Shown: positions 8,577-16,786 of the stretch, piece after piece | Numbering within the stretch: position 1 is the stretch's first letter | Layout of the letters: each line of letters begins with the position of its first letter | Assembly (NCBI RefSeq): GCF_020991085.1 | Contig: NZ_CP087720.1 | Coordinates: forward strand, 1-64,000 | Source of the DNA: Roseomonas sp. OT10 | GTDB taxonomy: Bacteria > Pseudomonadota > Alphaproteobacteria > Acetobacterales > Acetobacteraceae | Reading direction: 5' to 3' | DNA length: 64,000 nucleotides | Translations under genes and position numbers: made by a program | Notes under the pieces: generated by a model | The model's input: the letters and a program-made list of their open reading frames with translations, nothing else | Databases searched by the model: none | What the model was told of the DNA's origin: nothing

Positions 8577-9776
8577 TCAGCGACCTTCCTCCTCCGCCAC
8601 CCGTGCCGGGTGCACGGGACGGGCGGAGAGCAGGTCCTGCGGGATGGGGGCGCCGCCGCCGTAGATCTGCTTCAGCGTGGCGAACTCGCCCCACTCGCTG
8701 AACTCCTCCTGCAACAGCCCGTCGCGCATCATGTGGTGCGAGATGCCCATGATCTTCACGCGGCGTCCCGTGGGCGGGCCATACATGCCCGGCCCCTCAT
8801 GCGTGCCGATCTGGGTCCAGCGGACGGCGATGCGCACGCCGCCCTTCTCCTCGTCCGGGGTCCAGTAGACGTCGTCCACATGGGTGCGCATGTCGGGGAA
8901 GGCGGCGAGACGCGAGAGGACGTCGTGCTTGTAGTCGCCCAGCCCGTAGAGCTCGCGGTCGGAGGAGGCGTGGCAGAGGTGGTTCGGCGCGAAGTAGTCG
9001 TCGATGCGGCCGATGTAGCGCCAGTTCCAGATCTCGTGGTAGGCGCGGCGGATGAAGGCCTCCGGGTCGAATTCCGGCGGCATGGCGGGGATGGGCGGCG
9101 GCGTGGTCTGGGCGATGACGTTCTCCACCTCGCCGAAGGCGCGCGCCGTCTCGGCGCCCGCGGATTGCGAGTTGCTGATGGCGCCGCGGATCGCCCCCTC
9201 CAGCACCGTGCGCGGGTCGAGCCCGAGCTGGCGCAGCAGCGACAGCTCGTTGTAGCTGACCCATTCCTTGACGACGCGGTTGTCCTTGATGACGCAGTTG
9301 GCCACGCCGCGCACGGCGACCTTGCGGCCGGTGGGCGGGCCGTACTGGCTCCAGCCCGTGTTCACGCCCATGTAGACCCAGCGCATGGAGGTGTCGTAGG
9401 TGCCGTCCGGGTTGCGGCGCCAGATCACGTCCTCGATCCAGTCGCGCGTGTCGGGGAAGGCGCCCTGGCGGATGGTGGTCAGCTTGATGACCTGGTCGCG
9501 GCCGTAGATGTCGCCGTTGCTGGTGTGCACCACCGCCTGGGGGTCGTAGTAGTCGTAGATCTTGCCGATGAACTTCTGGTCCCAGATCTGGTGCGTCGAA
9601 TCGCGGATGTAACGGGCGATGTCGTAGCTGCCGTCCTCCGCATAGCCCGCCGGGCGCAGGTCGTGGCGGCTGGGCGGCAGGCGCATCGCGGGCGCGGCCG
9701 GGGTGGCGGGCAGGGTTGGGCGCGGCGGGCGCGCCTCGCTGCGCGGGGCGGGGGGCGCCTCGGTCCGGTCGTTCAT
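8577..9776 (-). CDS. Tandem NTF2-like (SnoaL-type) polyketide-cyclase-fold protein
   Basis: 399-residue protein built of two related SnoaL/NTF2-like halves. The first half reads IWDQKFIGKIYDYYDPQAVV and later YGPPTGRKVAVRGV; the second reads IWNWRYIGRIDDYFAPNHLC and YGPPTGRRVKIMGI. The repeated YGPPTGR motif marks the same position in both, so the gene arose by internal duplication. The first 50 residues are Pro/Ala-rich and probably disordered; no signal peptide is evident. It precedes and is co-oriented with the flavin oxidase gene, 47 bp apart, so it may act on or protect that enzyme's reactive product. This functional link is inference only. Confidence 0.8.
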   Translation of the reverse strand: MNDRTEAPPAPRSEARPPRPTLPATPAAPAMRLPPSRHDLRPAGYAEDGSYDIARYIRDSTHQIWDQKFIGKIYDYYDPQAVVHTSNGDIYGRDQVIKLTTIRQGAFPDTRDWIEDVIWRRNPDGTYDTSMRWVYMGVNTGWSQYGPPTGRKVAVRGVANCVIKDNRVVKEWVSYNELSLLRQLGLDPRTVLEGAIRGAISNSQSAGAETARAFGEVENVIAQTTPPPIPAMPPEFDPEAFIRRAYHEIWNWRYIGRIDDYFAPNHLCHASSDRELYGLGDYKHDVLSRLAAFPDMRTHVDDVYWTPDEEKGGVRIAVRWTQIGTHEGPGMYGPPTGRRVKIMGISHHMMRDGLLQEEFSEWGEFATLKQIYGGGAPIPQDLLSARPVHPARVAEEEGR

Positions 9777-9823
9777 GGGTCCGTTCTCCTCCTTCGTGTA
9801 TCTGCGGCGGGACGGCCGCTGCG

Positions 9824-10987
9824 TCATGCCGCCGCCGGCGCGGCGCCCCGCAACGCCGGGCGGTCCAGGCGCAGGAAGCCGATGCCGTGGCGGGTGGTGC
9901 CGTCGCCCGTGGCGAGGTCCGCGAGAATCTCGCCGATCACCGAGCAGAACTTGTAGCCGTGGCCGGAGCAGGGCGAGGCCAGCACCACCTGCGGGTGGTC
10001 CGGGTGATGGTCCAGCACGAAGTGCTCGTCCGGCGTGTTGGTGAAGAAGCAGGCGCGCAGGGCCATGGTCTCGCCGCAGCCCTCGGGGAAGTAGCGCTCG
10101 CCGAAGGCGCGCAGCAGCCGCTCGTCCTCCGCATCCACCTCGCGCCGGATGGTCTCGGCCGGGCCGGACTCGCCGCGATGGTGGTAGCGGCCGAACTTGA
10201 AGCCCGGCACCTCGTAGACGGGTAGGCCGTAGTAGCGCCCCTCCTCCACCGTCAGGTTGAAGACGGGGAAGCGCTCGGGCGCGAAGAGCTCCGGCCGGCG
10301 CGGCTGCAGCCAGGCCAGCACCTGCCGCTCCGGCACCGCGCGTCCTGCCAGCACGGGGGCAAGGTCCGCCATCCAGCCCCCGGCGGCCAGCACCAGCCGC
10401 GCGGCCTCGTAGCGGCCCTTGTCGGTGGTGACGGTCACGCCCTCCCCGCCGGGGCCCGCCTCCCAGCCCAGCACCTGCTCGCGGGCGCGCAGCACGGCAC
10501 CCGCCGCCTGCGCCGCGCGGCAATGCGCGACGATGGCGCGCTCGCTGGCGATGAAGCCGCCCTCCGGCTGGTACACGGCGCGGGAGGCGGCCGGCAGGCG
10601 ATAGGCGGGGAAGCGCGCGTTCACCTCCGCCCCGGTCAGCACCTCGTGCGGCAGGTCGTGCTGCCGCGCCGAGGCCAGGGCGCCCTGGAACAGCTCGCCA
10701 TCCTCCGGCCCCGCATCGACGGAGCCGGTCAGCACCAGCAGCCGCTCGCCCGTCGCCGCCTCCGCCTCGCGCCACAGCGCATAGGCGCGGCGCAGCAGGG
10801 GCACGTAGGCCGGGTCCTCGTAGTAGGGCAGGCGGATGATGCGGGTGATGCCGTGAGAGGAACCCATGGCGTGCGGGATGTCGAAGCGCTCCAGCCCCAG
10901 CATGCGCTGCCCGCGCCGGGCCAGTTGCCAGGCGGCGGCGCTGCCCATGCCGCCCAGCCCCACCACGATCACGTCATAGCCCGCCAT
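9824..10987 (-). CDS. FAD-dependent oxidase of the sarcosine/N-methyltryptophan oxidase family
   Basis: 387-residue flavoprotein of the MSOX/SolA type, which oxidises N-methyl amino acids or related secondary amines with O2, releasing formaldehyde and peroxide. The FAD-binding fingerprint is VVGLGGMGSAAAWQLARRG at residues 7-25, and the ERFDIPHAMGSSHG stretch follows as in MSOX. The covalent-flavin cysteine is present in RACFFTNTPDEHF near residue 307. The C-terminal flavin contact SPCSGHGYKF is also conserved. It probably forms an operon with the NTF2-like gene downstream. Substrate choice within the family cannot be determined. Confidence 0.92.
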   Translation of the reverse strand: MAGYDVIVVGLGGMGSAAAWQLARRGQRMLGLERFDIPHAMGSSHGITRIIRLPYYEDPAYVPLLRRAYALWREAEAATGERLLVLTGSVDAGPEDGELFQGALASARQHDLPHEVLTGAEVNARFPAYRLPAASRAVYQPEGGFIASERAIVAHCRAAQAAGAVLRAREQVLGWEAGPGGEGVTVTTDKGRYEAARLVLAAGGWMADLAPVLAGRAVPERQVLAWLQPRRPELFAPERFPVFNLTVEEGRYYGLPVYEVPGFKFGRYHHRGESGPAETIRREVDAEDERLLRAFGERYFPEGCGETMALRACFFTNTPDEHFVLDHHPDHPQVVLASPCSGHGYKFCSVIGEILADLATGDGTTRHGIGFLRLDRPALRGAAPAAA

Positions 10988-11196
10988 GGCCGAAGGCCTC
11001 CCTGACACGGTCCTGGGTAGTCGGAGCGCCGGGCCGTATCTTGAACAGGAACGACATATCGCCCGAACCGACGCGACATGGAAGCGCCTCGGCAACCCCG
11101 GCGGACACGGGCGGATGTGGTCCTGACCCCGGAAACTGGTCCGGCGGGAGCGCAATTTTTTCGGGCACTGTGAACCCCTGAGGAGGGGGTGGTGCC

Positions 11197-11348
11197 ATGA
11201 AGCAGAAACGGTAAACGGACGAGCAGATCGCCTTCGCTTTGCGGCAGGCGGAGAGCGGCACGGCGGTGGCCGAGATCTGCCGCAAGCTCGGGGTGTCGGA
11301 ACCGACGTTCTACCGCTGGAAGAAGCAGTTCGCCGGGATCGGCGTTTC
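11197..11348 (+). pseudogene. IS3-family OrfA remnant (N-terminal part, with nonsense codon)
   Basis: The translation from ATG 11197 starts MKQKR, hits TAA at 11212-11214, then continues TDEQIAFALRQAESGTAVAE and YRWKKQFAGIGVS, which is the helix-turn-helix half of an IS3-family OrfA. The usual tyrosine codon at position six has become TAA. OrfB and the rest of OrfA are gone. It abuts a fragment of an unrelated oxidase gene near 11349. Confidence 0.85.
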
Positions 11349-11484
11349 CAACCGCGTGCGACTACAGCGCGTGGCGAACCCGGTCGAGATCGAGTTGATG
11401 CAGCGCTTCAAGGCGCTGCTGGACCCGAAAGGCATCATGAACCCCGGCAAGGTGCTGCCGGACGATCCGCCGGAACCGGCCTGA
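11349..11484 (+). pseudogene. C-terminal scrap of an FAD-linked (GlcD-like) oxidase
   Basis: In frame with the IS3 remnant, the last 45 codons read NPVEIELMQRFKALLDPKGI followed by MNPGKVLPDD. This is the conserved C terminus of FAD-linked oxidases such as glycolate/lactate oxidase GlcD. No upstream part of that enzyme survives in the window, so an IS3 insertion plus deletion probably removed it. The fusion has no plausible start codon and is unlikely to be functional. Confidence 0.8.
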
Positions 11485-11511
11485 ACGACCCGGCCGGCCG
11501 GAGCAGAGGGA

Positions 11512-12495
11512 ATGGACACGAGAATGAGCATCACGCGCCGCGGTCTCAGCGCCGCCGCCCTGGCCCTCGCCGCCGCGCCGGCCTGGGCCGCCGACCCCTA
11601 TCCCAACGGTCCGGTCCGGGTGATCATCCCCTTCTCGCCCGGCGGCTCGGCGGACGTGTTCGGCCGCATGATCGCCGAGCACCTGACAAAGGTTCTCGGC
11701 AAGCCCTTCGTTTGCGAGAACGTCGGCGGCGCCGGCAGCACCCTCGGCATCGGCCAGGCGGCGCGCGCCGCGCCGGACGGGCAGACCATCGGCCTCGGCT
11801 CCATCTCTGGCCTGTCCATCATCCCGGCCTTCGGCAACGTGCCGATCACCTACAAGGTCGATGACCTTGTTCTGCTCGGGCAGATCACCGCGATCCCGAA
11901 CGTGCTGGCGGTGAACCCGGACAAGATCAGGGCCCGCAGCGTGCCGGACCTCATCGCCTACATGAAGGCCAACCCGGGAAAGGTGACCTACGGCACGCCG
12001 GGCGTCGGCACCAGCCAGCACCTCGCGGCCGAGCTGTTCCAGGCGATGACCGGCACCTCCATGGAGCACGCCCCCTATCGCGGCTCGGGCCAGATGGTGG
12101 TGGACCTTCTGAGCGGCGCGATCGACCTGTCCTTCGACAACATCCCGCTGCTGATCCCCTACGTCGCGGACAGGAAGCTCGTCCTGCTCGGCAGCGCGAC
12201 AAGGGAGCGCCCCGCCTTCGACCGCAACCTGCCGGCCATCGCCGAATATCTCCCGGGCTTCGAGGCGGTGGCGTGGCACGGCTTCTTCCTGCCCAAGGGC
12301 ACCTCGCCGGAAATCGCGAACCGGCTGTCCCAAGTGATCATCGCCTTCATGCGCCAGCCTTTCACGATCGCGCGGTTCGAGGAACTGGGCGCGACCGCCG
12401 TCAGCACGACGCCGGCCGAGTTTTCTGCCTTCGTGAAGGAGGAGAACGCACGCTGGGGCAAGCTGATCGCCGACCGGCACATCCAGCCGAGCTGA
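11512..12495 (+). CDS. Tripartite tricarboxylate transporter (Bug) substrate-binding protein
   Basis: Second Bug/TctC-family periplasmic receptor, 327 residues from ATG 11512 (an alternative ATG at 11524 removes four residues; the GAGGG ribosome site is closer to ideal spacing for neither). Signal peptide ITRRGLSAAALALAAAPAWA. Family motifs are VRVIIPFSPGGSADVFGR, HAPYRGSGQMVVDLLSGAID and the C terminus WGKLIADRHIQPS. It is only distantly similar to the protein at 7230, so it is not a recent duplicate. It follows the oxidase scrap by 27 bp; the ancestral operon may have paired the two. A CCTGCC/GGCAGG stem at 12499-12516 lies just after the stop. Confidence 0.93.
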   Translation: MDTRMSITRRGLSAAALALAAAPAWAADPYPNGPVRVIIPFSPGGSADVFGRMIAEHLTKVLGKPFVCENVGGAGSTLGIGQAARAAPDGQTIGLGSISGLSIIPAFGNVPITYKVDDLVLLGQITAIPNVLAVNPDKIRARSVPDLIAYMKANPGKVTYGTPGVGTSQHLAAELFQAMTGTSMEHAPYRGSGQMVVDLLSGAIDLSFDNIPLLIPYVADRKLVLLGSATRERPAFDRNLPAIAEYLPGFEAVAWHGFFLPKGTSPEIANRLSQVIIAFMRQPFTIARFEELGATAVSTTPAEFSAFVKEENARWGKLIADRHIQPS

Positions 12496-12732
12496 GCACC
12501 TGCCGGGCGTGGCAGGAGGAGGTTTCTCCCTGGCCATGCCCTGCGTGGCGACGTTGCCGCACGGATCGGGCGGCCGGGTGTCTTGAGGCAGGACTGCGTT
12601 GCATCGATCCTGCGTGCAGGCGCGGTACGGCGATCGAGGTCCACGATCACGCATCATGGAACCCACTTCTCGACGCCTGGAACCTCCGCCAACTCCAAGG
12701 CGGCTCAAGCTTGGCCGAAGCGCCCTGCTTGC

Positions 12733-13647
12733 TCAGCCGCCCACCGCATAGTCAAGGGACAGTTGCCCGGTCGGTTGCCGGTGCTCGGCCAGCGCGGCGG
12801 CCAAATGCGGATCAACGCTTAGGTCAGCGCGGACCAGGCCATGCGACCAGCGCCTGCGCGATCCCGGGTGGTTCCAGGGCGGGCTGTCGACGACCGGGTA
12901 CCAGCACAGGCCCACGACATCGGCACCCTTCGCAACGGCAGCCTCGCTCTCCATGCGGACGTGACGAAGCCAGTCGCCCTTGTTCCAGCCGGGATGGCGT
13001 CGCCCCTGCTCCCGGTGACCATCGTGCCAGCTCGTCTCGGCGACGAGGATCGGCAGGCGGTAGCGCCGGGCGGTCTTGACAAGAACCTTTGACAGCGACG
13101 TCCTGGCCGTGTGCGGGTAGTAGTTCACGCCCACCATGTCGACGAAGCCCTGCGCGACCAGGGCGTCCGTCGCCTCGAACTGGCGTTCGCCGACCCCGTT
13201 GAGGGGATCGGCCGTCAGCACGCGCACGTCGGCATGGTGATCCTTGGCGACCTGGACCAATGTGACGGCGAGCCGGACCGCATCGTTCTGGCTCATGCCG
13301 ACAAGCATCGGATAGATCGAGGGCTCGTTGACCGGGCAGATCCACAGCGGCCGGTCCGGACGGGCGGCAAGGGCTACCGCGCGGGCGTGGCGGATCGGGT
13401 CCTCCGGCGGATCGAAGTGGTTAAGGTCCCAGATAACGTCGGCACCAAGGGCATCGGCCACTTGGAGTCGCCTGGCAACGTCGTGGCGCCACGGCAGGCC
13501 GTCGCGGGCGCGCAGAAGTCCGTGATCGAGGGCGAGGCGGTAATGCGTGGCCATCCGGTCGCCAGGCACGTGACGTGTCGTCAGCAGCAAATCGTGCCCG
13601 TTCCAACCAAGCCGTCCGCATTCGAAACCTGCCAGAACGGGAATCAT
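12733..13647 (-). CDS. TIM-barrel glycosidase-like protein (GH1-like clade)
   Basis: 304-residue protein resembling small beta-glucosidase-like barrels. Strand-end motifs are visible: FECGRLGWNGHDLLLTTRH at the N terminus, DVIWDLNHF in the middle, a candidate acid/base glutamate in CPVNEPSIYP and a candidate nucleophile in LVAETSWHDGH. The spacing between these two glutamates is about 120 residues. No signal peptide, so it would act in the cytosol. The ATG at 13645-13647 (MIPVLAG) is preferred; a GTG at 13660-13662 would add five residues, and neither has a clear ribosome site. No sugar-transport genes adjoin it, so a substrate cannot be proposed. Confidence 0.75.
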   Translation of the reverse strand: MIPVLAGFECGRLGWNGHDLLLTTRHVPGDRMATHYRLALDHGLLRARDGLPWRHDVARRLQVADALGADVIWDLNHFDPPEDPIRHARAVALAARPDRPLWICPVNEPSIYPMLVGMSQNDAVRLAVTLVQVAKDHHADVRVLTADPLNGVGERQFEATDALVAQGFVDMVGVNYYPHTARTSLSKVLVKTARRYRLPILVAETSWHDGHREQGRRHPGWNKGDWLRHVRMESEAAVAKGADVVGLCWYPVVDSPPWNHPGSRRRWSHGLVRADLSVDPHLAAALAEHRQPTGQLSLDYAVGG

Positions 13648-13763
13648 GGAGGTGAGGTGCACTACCGCATCGTTGGGTGATCAGGGGGGTTTAACCGCAG
13701 GACGAAGCCTGCGCGACGTTGCCTGAGGCTTGAGCCTATACTTTCCGTTGACGGACCCGGAAA

Positions 13764-13855
13764 GGTCACGTCCGTCGACGTGGTGGAATGGGAGGTGTGG
13801 ATCGGGGCGGGCAAGGCTCGGGCGGCCTTGGGTGGAAGTTGCAGGGTGACGGCGG
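13764..13855 (-). pseudogene. Remnant of an IS256-family right end (inverted repeat plus transposase tail)
   Basis: GGTCACGTCCGTCGACGTGG at 13764 onward matches the terminal inverted repeat of the complete IS256 element at 48030-49416 with few differences. Just inside it the minus strand encodes TLQLPPKAA, the last residues of that transposase. This is the right end of a second IS256-type copy in opposite orientation; the rest has been lost or replaced by an IS5-type fragment. Confidence 0.8.
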
Positions 13856-13869
13856 GCTGAGGAGGTCGG

Positions 13870-14029
13870 CGAGGGCCTTCAGGCACCGCCCACCATCTCA
13901 CCCCGTTGACGTGCCGCCAGAGGATCGCACCAAGGTTCGCTGCAGGTGCTGCGGCGGCACCTTGGCCGCCGGGCGGCAGGTCTCGATCAGCGGCTCCACC
14001 ATTGTCCGCTGCCTGTCCGCTAGCCCCAT
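13870..14029 (-). pseudogene. Degraded N-terminal fragment of an IS5-family transposase
   Basis: From the ATG at 14029 the minus strand reads MGLADRQRTMVEPLIETCRP then AKVPPQHLQRTL, then continues after a one-base frame change as ILWRHVNGVRWWAVPEG. This is the start of an IS5-type transposase. It is truncated after about 55 codons where it joins the IS256 scrap. It differs from both complete IS5 elements next to it, so it is a third lineage. Confidence 0.75.
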
Positions 14030-14077
14030 CGCCCCGTCTTCAAAGTCAGAAGACGCCCGACACCCGCCTTCGTCTAA

Positions 14078-14934
14078 GAGCGCCTAACACAACCGCCTGA
14101 CCTGTTTCATACAGATGAGGGCGGCGGCGAGGGTGGTGAAGGCGAGGTGGATGTCCTCGCGTCGTTCGTAGCGGATGGTGAGGCGTCGGAAGCGGGCCAT
14201 CCAGGCTAGGGTCCGCTCCACTTTCCAGCGGTGCCGTCCGAGCTTGGTGCTGTCCTCGATGCCGCGCCTGGCGATGCGCGGGACGATGCCGCGGTTGCGG
14301 CAGTCGACCCGGCAGAAACGGTGGTCGTAGCTCTTGTCGGCGTGCAGCTTGTCGGGGCGCTGCCGCGATCTGCCGCCCGGCGGGCGACGGCGCCGGACCG
14401 GCGGAATGGCATCGAGGGTGGCGGCCAGCATCTTGCTGTCGTGCCGGTTGGCCGGGCTGAGCGTCAGGCCGAGCGGGGTGCCGTGGCCGTCGACCACGAT
14501 ATGCCGCTTGGTCCCTGGCCTGCCGCGGTCAGTCGGGTTCGGCCCCGTCGCGGCTCCCCCCTTTTCGCTGGGACAGACGCACTGTCCAGCGAGGCCCTGG
14601 TCCAGTCGAGCTTGTCGGCCCCGTGCAGCCTTTCCAGCATCACACGGTGCAGGCGGGCCCAGACCCCGGCCGCCTGCCAGTCTCGCAGCCGCCGCCAACA
14701 GGTCATGCCCGACCCGCAGCCCATCTCGGCGGGCAGGTCCTCCCACTGGATACCCGTCTTGAGGACGAAGATGATGCCGGTCAGCGCCGCACGGTCCGGC
14801 ACCGGTGGCCGCCCACCCTTCGGCTTCGGGCGCGTAGGTGGCAACAGCGGCTCGATTACCGCCCAAAGGTCGTCAGGTACCAGGGGCTTCGCCATGCCCC
14901 GATAACGCACGGAAACCAGTTTTGTTAGGCGCTC
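14078..14934 (-). mobile_element. IS5-family (IS427-group-like) insertion sequence A
   Basis: Complete 857-bp element. Imperfect terminal repeats are GAGCGCCTAACACAAC (left) and GAGCGCCTAACAAAAC (right, reverse complement). It is flanked by TAA on both sides (14075-14077 and 14935-14937), a 3-bp duplication typical of this group. The right TAA is shared with element B. Confidence 0.88.
14084..14895 (-). CDS. IS5-family transposase made by -1 frameshift (element A)
   Basis: Two overlapping frames encode one DDE transposase. The first starts at ATG 14895 (MAKPLVPDDLWAVIEPLLPP) and holds the N-terminal DNA-binding part and the first catalytic Asp in LDSASVPAKRG. The second contributes GTKRHIVVDGHGTPLGLTL and the RRWKVERTLAW-type ending with the catalytic Glu (WKVERTLAWMARFRRL). 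They overlap at the slippery run AAAAGGGGGG (14556-14565 on the minus strand), the usual programmed frameshift site of this group. Total length is one base short of a codon multiple, as a -1 shift requires. Intact and probably active. Confidence 0.88.
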
Positions 14935-14937
14935 TAA

Positions 14938-15782
14938 GAGCTAGGGACAAAACCGCCTGAGCTGACGGAGGCAGATGACGGCGCAGGCGAGGGTGGTGAA
15001 GGCGAGATGGAGGTCGGCGCGACGTTCGTAGCGGACGGTCAGGCGCCTGAACCGGGCGAGCCAGGCGAAGGTGCGCTCGACCACCCAGCGGTGTTGTCCG
15101 AGGCGCGCGCTGCTCTCGATCCCGCGGCGGGCGATGCGCGGGGTGATGCCGCGGGCGTGACACTCACGGCGGCAGCGGCGGTGGTCGTAGGCCTTGTCGG
15201 CATGAAGTTTGGTGGGCCTGCGACGCGGACGCCCCCTGTGTCTGGCCCGCACGCCCGGCACGGCATCGAGGGTGGGCGCCAGCATGCGGCTGTCGTGGCG
15301 GTTGGCACCGCTCAAGGTCAGGCCAAGCGGCGTGCCGCGGGCGTCCGTGACGAGATGACGCTTGGTACCGGGCTTGCCGCGGTCCGTCGGGTTCGGTCCG
15401 ACCTCCGTGCCCCCCTTTTCGCGGGCAGGCTGGCGCTATCGAGCGCCGCCCGGCTCCAGTCCAGGGCCCCCGCGTCCTGCAGGCGCTCCAGCAACACCCG
15501 ATGCAGTCCCCTCCAGACCCCGGCCGCCTGCCACTCGCCCAGCCTCCGCCAGCAGGTCTTGCCACAGCAGCCCAACTCGGTCGGCACCTCGTGCCACTGG
15601 ATGCCAGTCCGCAACACGAACAAGATGCCCGCCAGCGCCGCCCGATCGGGCGCACGAGGCCGGCCGCCTTTCGGCTTGGGCCGACGCCGCGGCAGCAGCG
15701 GTTCCACCACCGCCCAGAGGTCATCAGGAACGAGGAGCGCCATCTCTCCTCAACGCCTCACCCCAGGTTTTGTCCCCAATTC
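14938..15782 (-). mobile_element. IS5-family (IS427-group-like) insertion sequence B
   Basis: Complete 845-bp element directly abutting element A. Terminal repeats GAGCTAGGGACAAAACC and GAATTGGGGACAAAACC (reverse complement of the right end). Flanked by TAA at 14935-14937 and 15783-15785. It is related to A at the protein level but has different ends, so the pair is not a simple tandem duplication. Confidence 0.88.
14941..15743 (-). CDS. IS5-family transposase made by -1 frameshift (element B)
   Basis: Starts at ATG 15743 with MALLVPDDLWAVVEPLLPRR; the first frame holds the helix-turn-helix part and the LDSASLPAKRG Asp motif. The second frame carries GTKRHLVTDARGTPLGLTLS, LHADKAYDHR and the catalytic-Glu segment HRWVVERTFAWLARFRRL. 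A slippery AAAAGGGGGG run lies at 15410-15419 (minus strand), and the span is one base short of a codon multiple as for element A. Both frames are intact. Confidence 0.88.
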
Positions 15783-15797
15783 TAAGAGGAGACAGCC

Positions 15798-16544
15798 GTG
15801 CTGACCCATCCCACCCTCGACGGCCTGCGCCAGCTCGGCCTCGCCGGCATGGCGCGGGCCTTCGAGGAACTGGCCGCCAACCCGCAAGGCGGCGAACTCG
15901 CCCCCACCGAGTGGCTCGGCCTGCTGCTCGACCGCGAGATCACCGAGCGCCAGGACCGCCGCCTCAAGGCCCGGCTGCGGTTCGCCAAGCTGCGCCACCA
16001 GGCCAGCGTCGAGGACATCGACTGGCGCAGCAGCCGCGGCCTCGACCGCGCCCTGTTCCAGAAGCTCGCGGCAGGCGGCTGGATCGAGGCCCGGGAGAAC
16101 CTCATCATCGAGGGCCCGACCGGGGTCGGGAAGTCCTGGCTGGCCTGCGCCCTCGGCCAGAAGGCCTGCCGCGACAACCACTCCGTGCTCTACCAGCGGG
16201 TGCCGCGGCTGTTTGCCGACCTCGGGCTGGCGCGCGGCTACGGCCGGCATGCCCGGCTGATGCGCACCCTCGGCGCGGTGAAGCTGCTGATCCTGGACGA
16301 CTGGGGCCTCGAGCCGCTCGGCCCGGAGCAGCAGCGCGACCTGCTGGAACTGGTGGAGGACCGCTACGGCCGCGGCGCCACGCTGATCACCAGCCAGGTG
16401 CCGGTGGACCGCTGGCACGACCTCATCAGCAATCCCACCCTCGCCGACGCCATCCTCGACCGCCTGGTCCACAACGCCCACCGCATCCAGCTCCGCGGCG
16501 ACAGCCTGCGCCGCAGGCGCACCGCCAAAGCCGCCGAGGCTTGA
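15798..16544 (+). CDS. istB: IstB-type helper ATPase of an IS21-family element
   Basis: 248-residue AAA+ ATPase that assists the IstA transposase of IS21 elements. Walker A is EGPTGVGKSWLACALG near residue 107 and Walker B is LLILDDWGLEPL near 167; sensor residues follow in GATLITSQVPVDRWHDLI. The GTG start at 15798 has a strong AGAGGAGA ribosome site. No istA is present: the sequence immediately upstream is element B, which landed in a TAA next to the ribosome site. The right end of the IS21 element survives at 16600-16694, so this is a half element that cannot move without IstA from elsewhere. Confidence 0.93.
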   Translation: MLTHPTLDGLRQLGLAGMARAFEELAANPQGGELAPTEWLGLLLDREITERQDRRLKARLRFAKLRHQASVEDIDWRSSRGLDRALFQKLAAGGWIEARENLIIEGPTGVGKSWLACALGQKACRDNHSVLYQRVPRLFADLGLARGYGRHARLMRTLGAVKLLILDDWGLEPLGPEQQRDLLELVEDRYGRGATLITSQVPVDRWHDLISNPTLADAILDRLVHNAHRIQLRGDSLRRRRTAKAAEA

Positions 16545-16599
16545 CCCGGACCCCCTACCCGATGGAGACAACCAACCGCCCACGGACGAGCGCCACCCC

Positions 16600-16694
16600 G
16601 GCCGACATCATTCGGAACGGCCGGCCGACATCACGTCGGAACCAGTGGCCGACATCGCCCCGGAACACGCGGCCGACTTCATCGGAATCCGCAC
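16600..16694 (+). repeat. IS21 right-end transposase-binding repeats
   Basis: Four tandem copies of a roughly 24-bp unit, GGCCGACATC(N4)CGGAAC, begin at 16600, 16623, 16647 and 16671; the last is degenerate (GGCCGACTTCATCGGAATCC). IS21-family ends carry such multiple IstA-binding repeats. Their position 55 bp after istB fits the right terminus. Confidence 0.8.
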
Positions 16695-16786
16695 CTGGAG
16701 AAAGGGCTGTTGCATCTCTGGGAATGGGTGTGGGCGCTACCTTGGCAGGTGTTCTTGTCCTGAAACCCACCCGGTGCGCCATGTCC

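Noticed and set aside
13662-13901. Minus-strand 79-codon open frame
   Set aside because: It is a chance fusion through IS5 and IS256 remnants, not a gene.
14060-14077. End of an istA gene before element A
   Set aside because: The frame ending at TAA 14075-14077 has upstream stops and no IstA similarity; on the other strand the sequence is an IS5 fragment.
16600-16694. Possible CRISPR-like array
   Set aside because: Units are directly adjacent with no spacers, only four copies, and they sit at the right end of an IS21 element.
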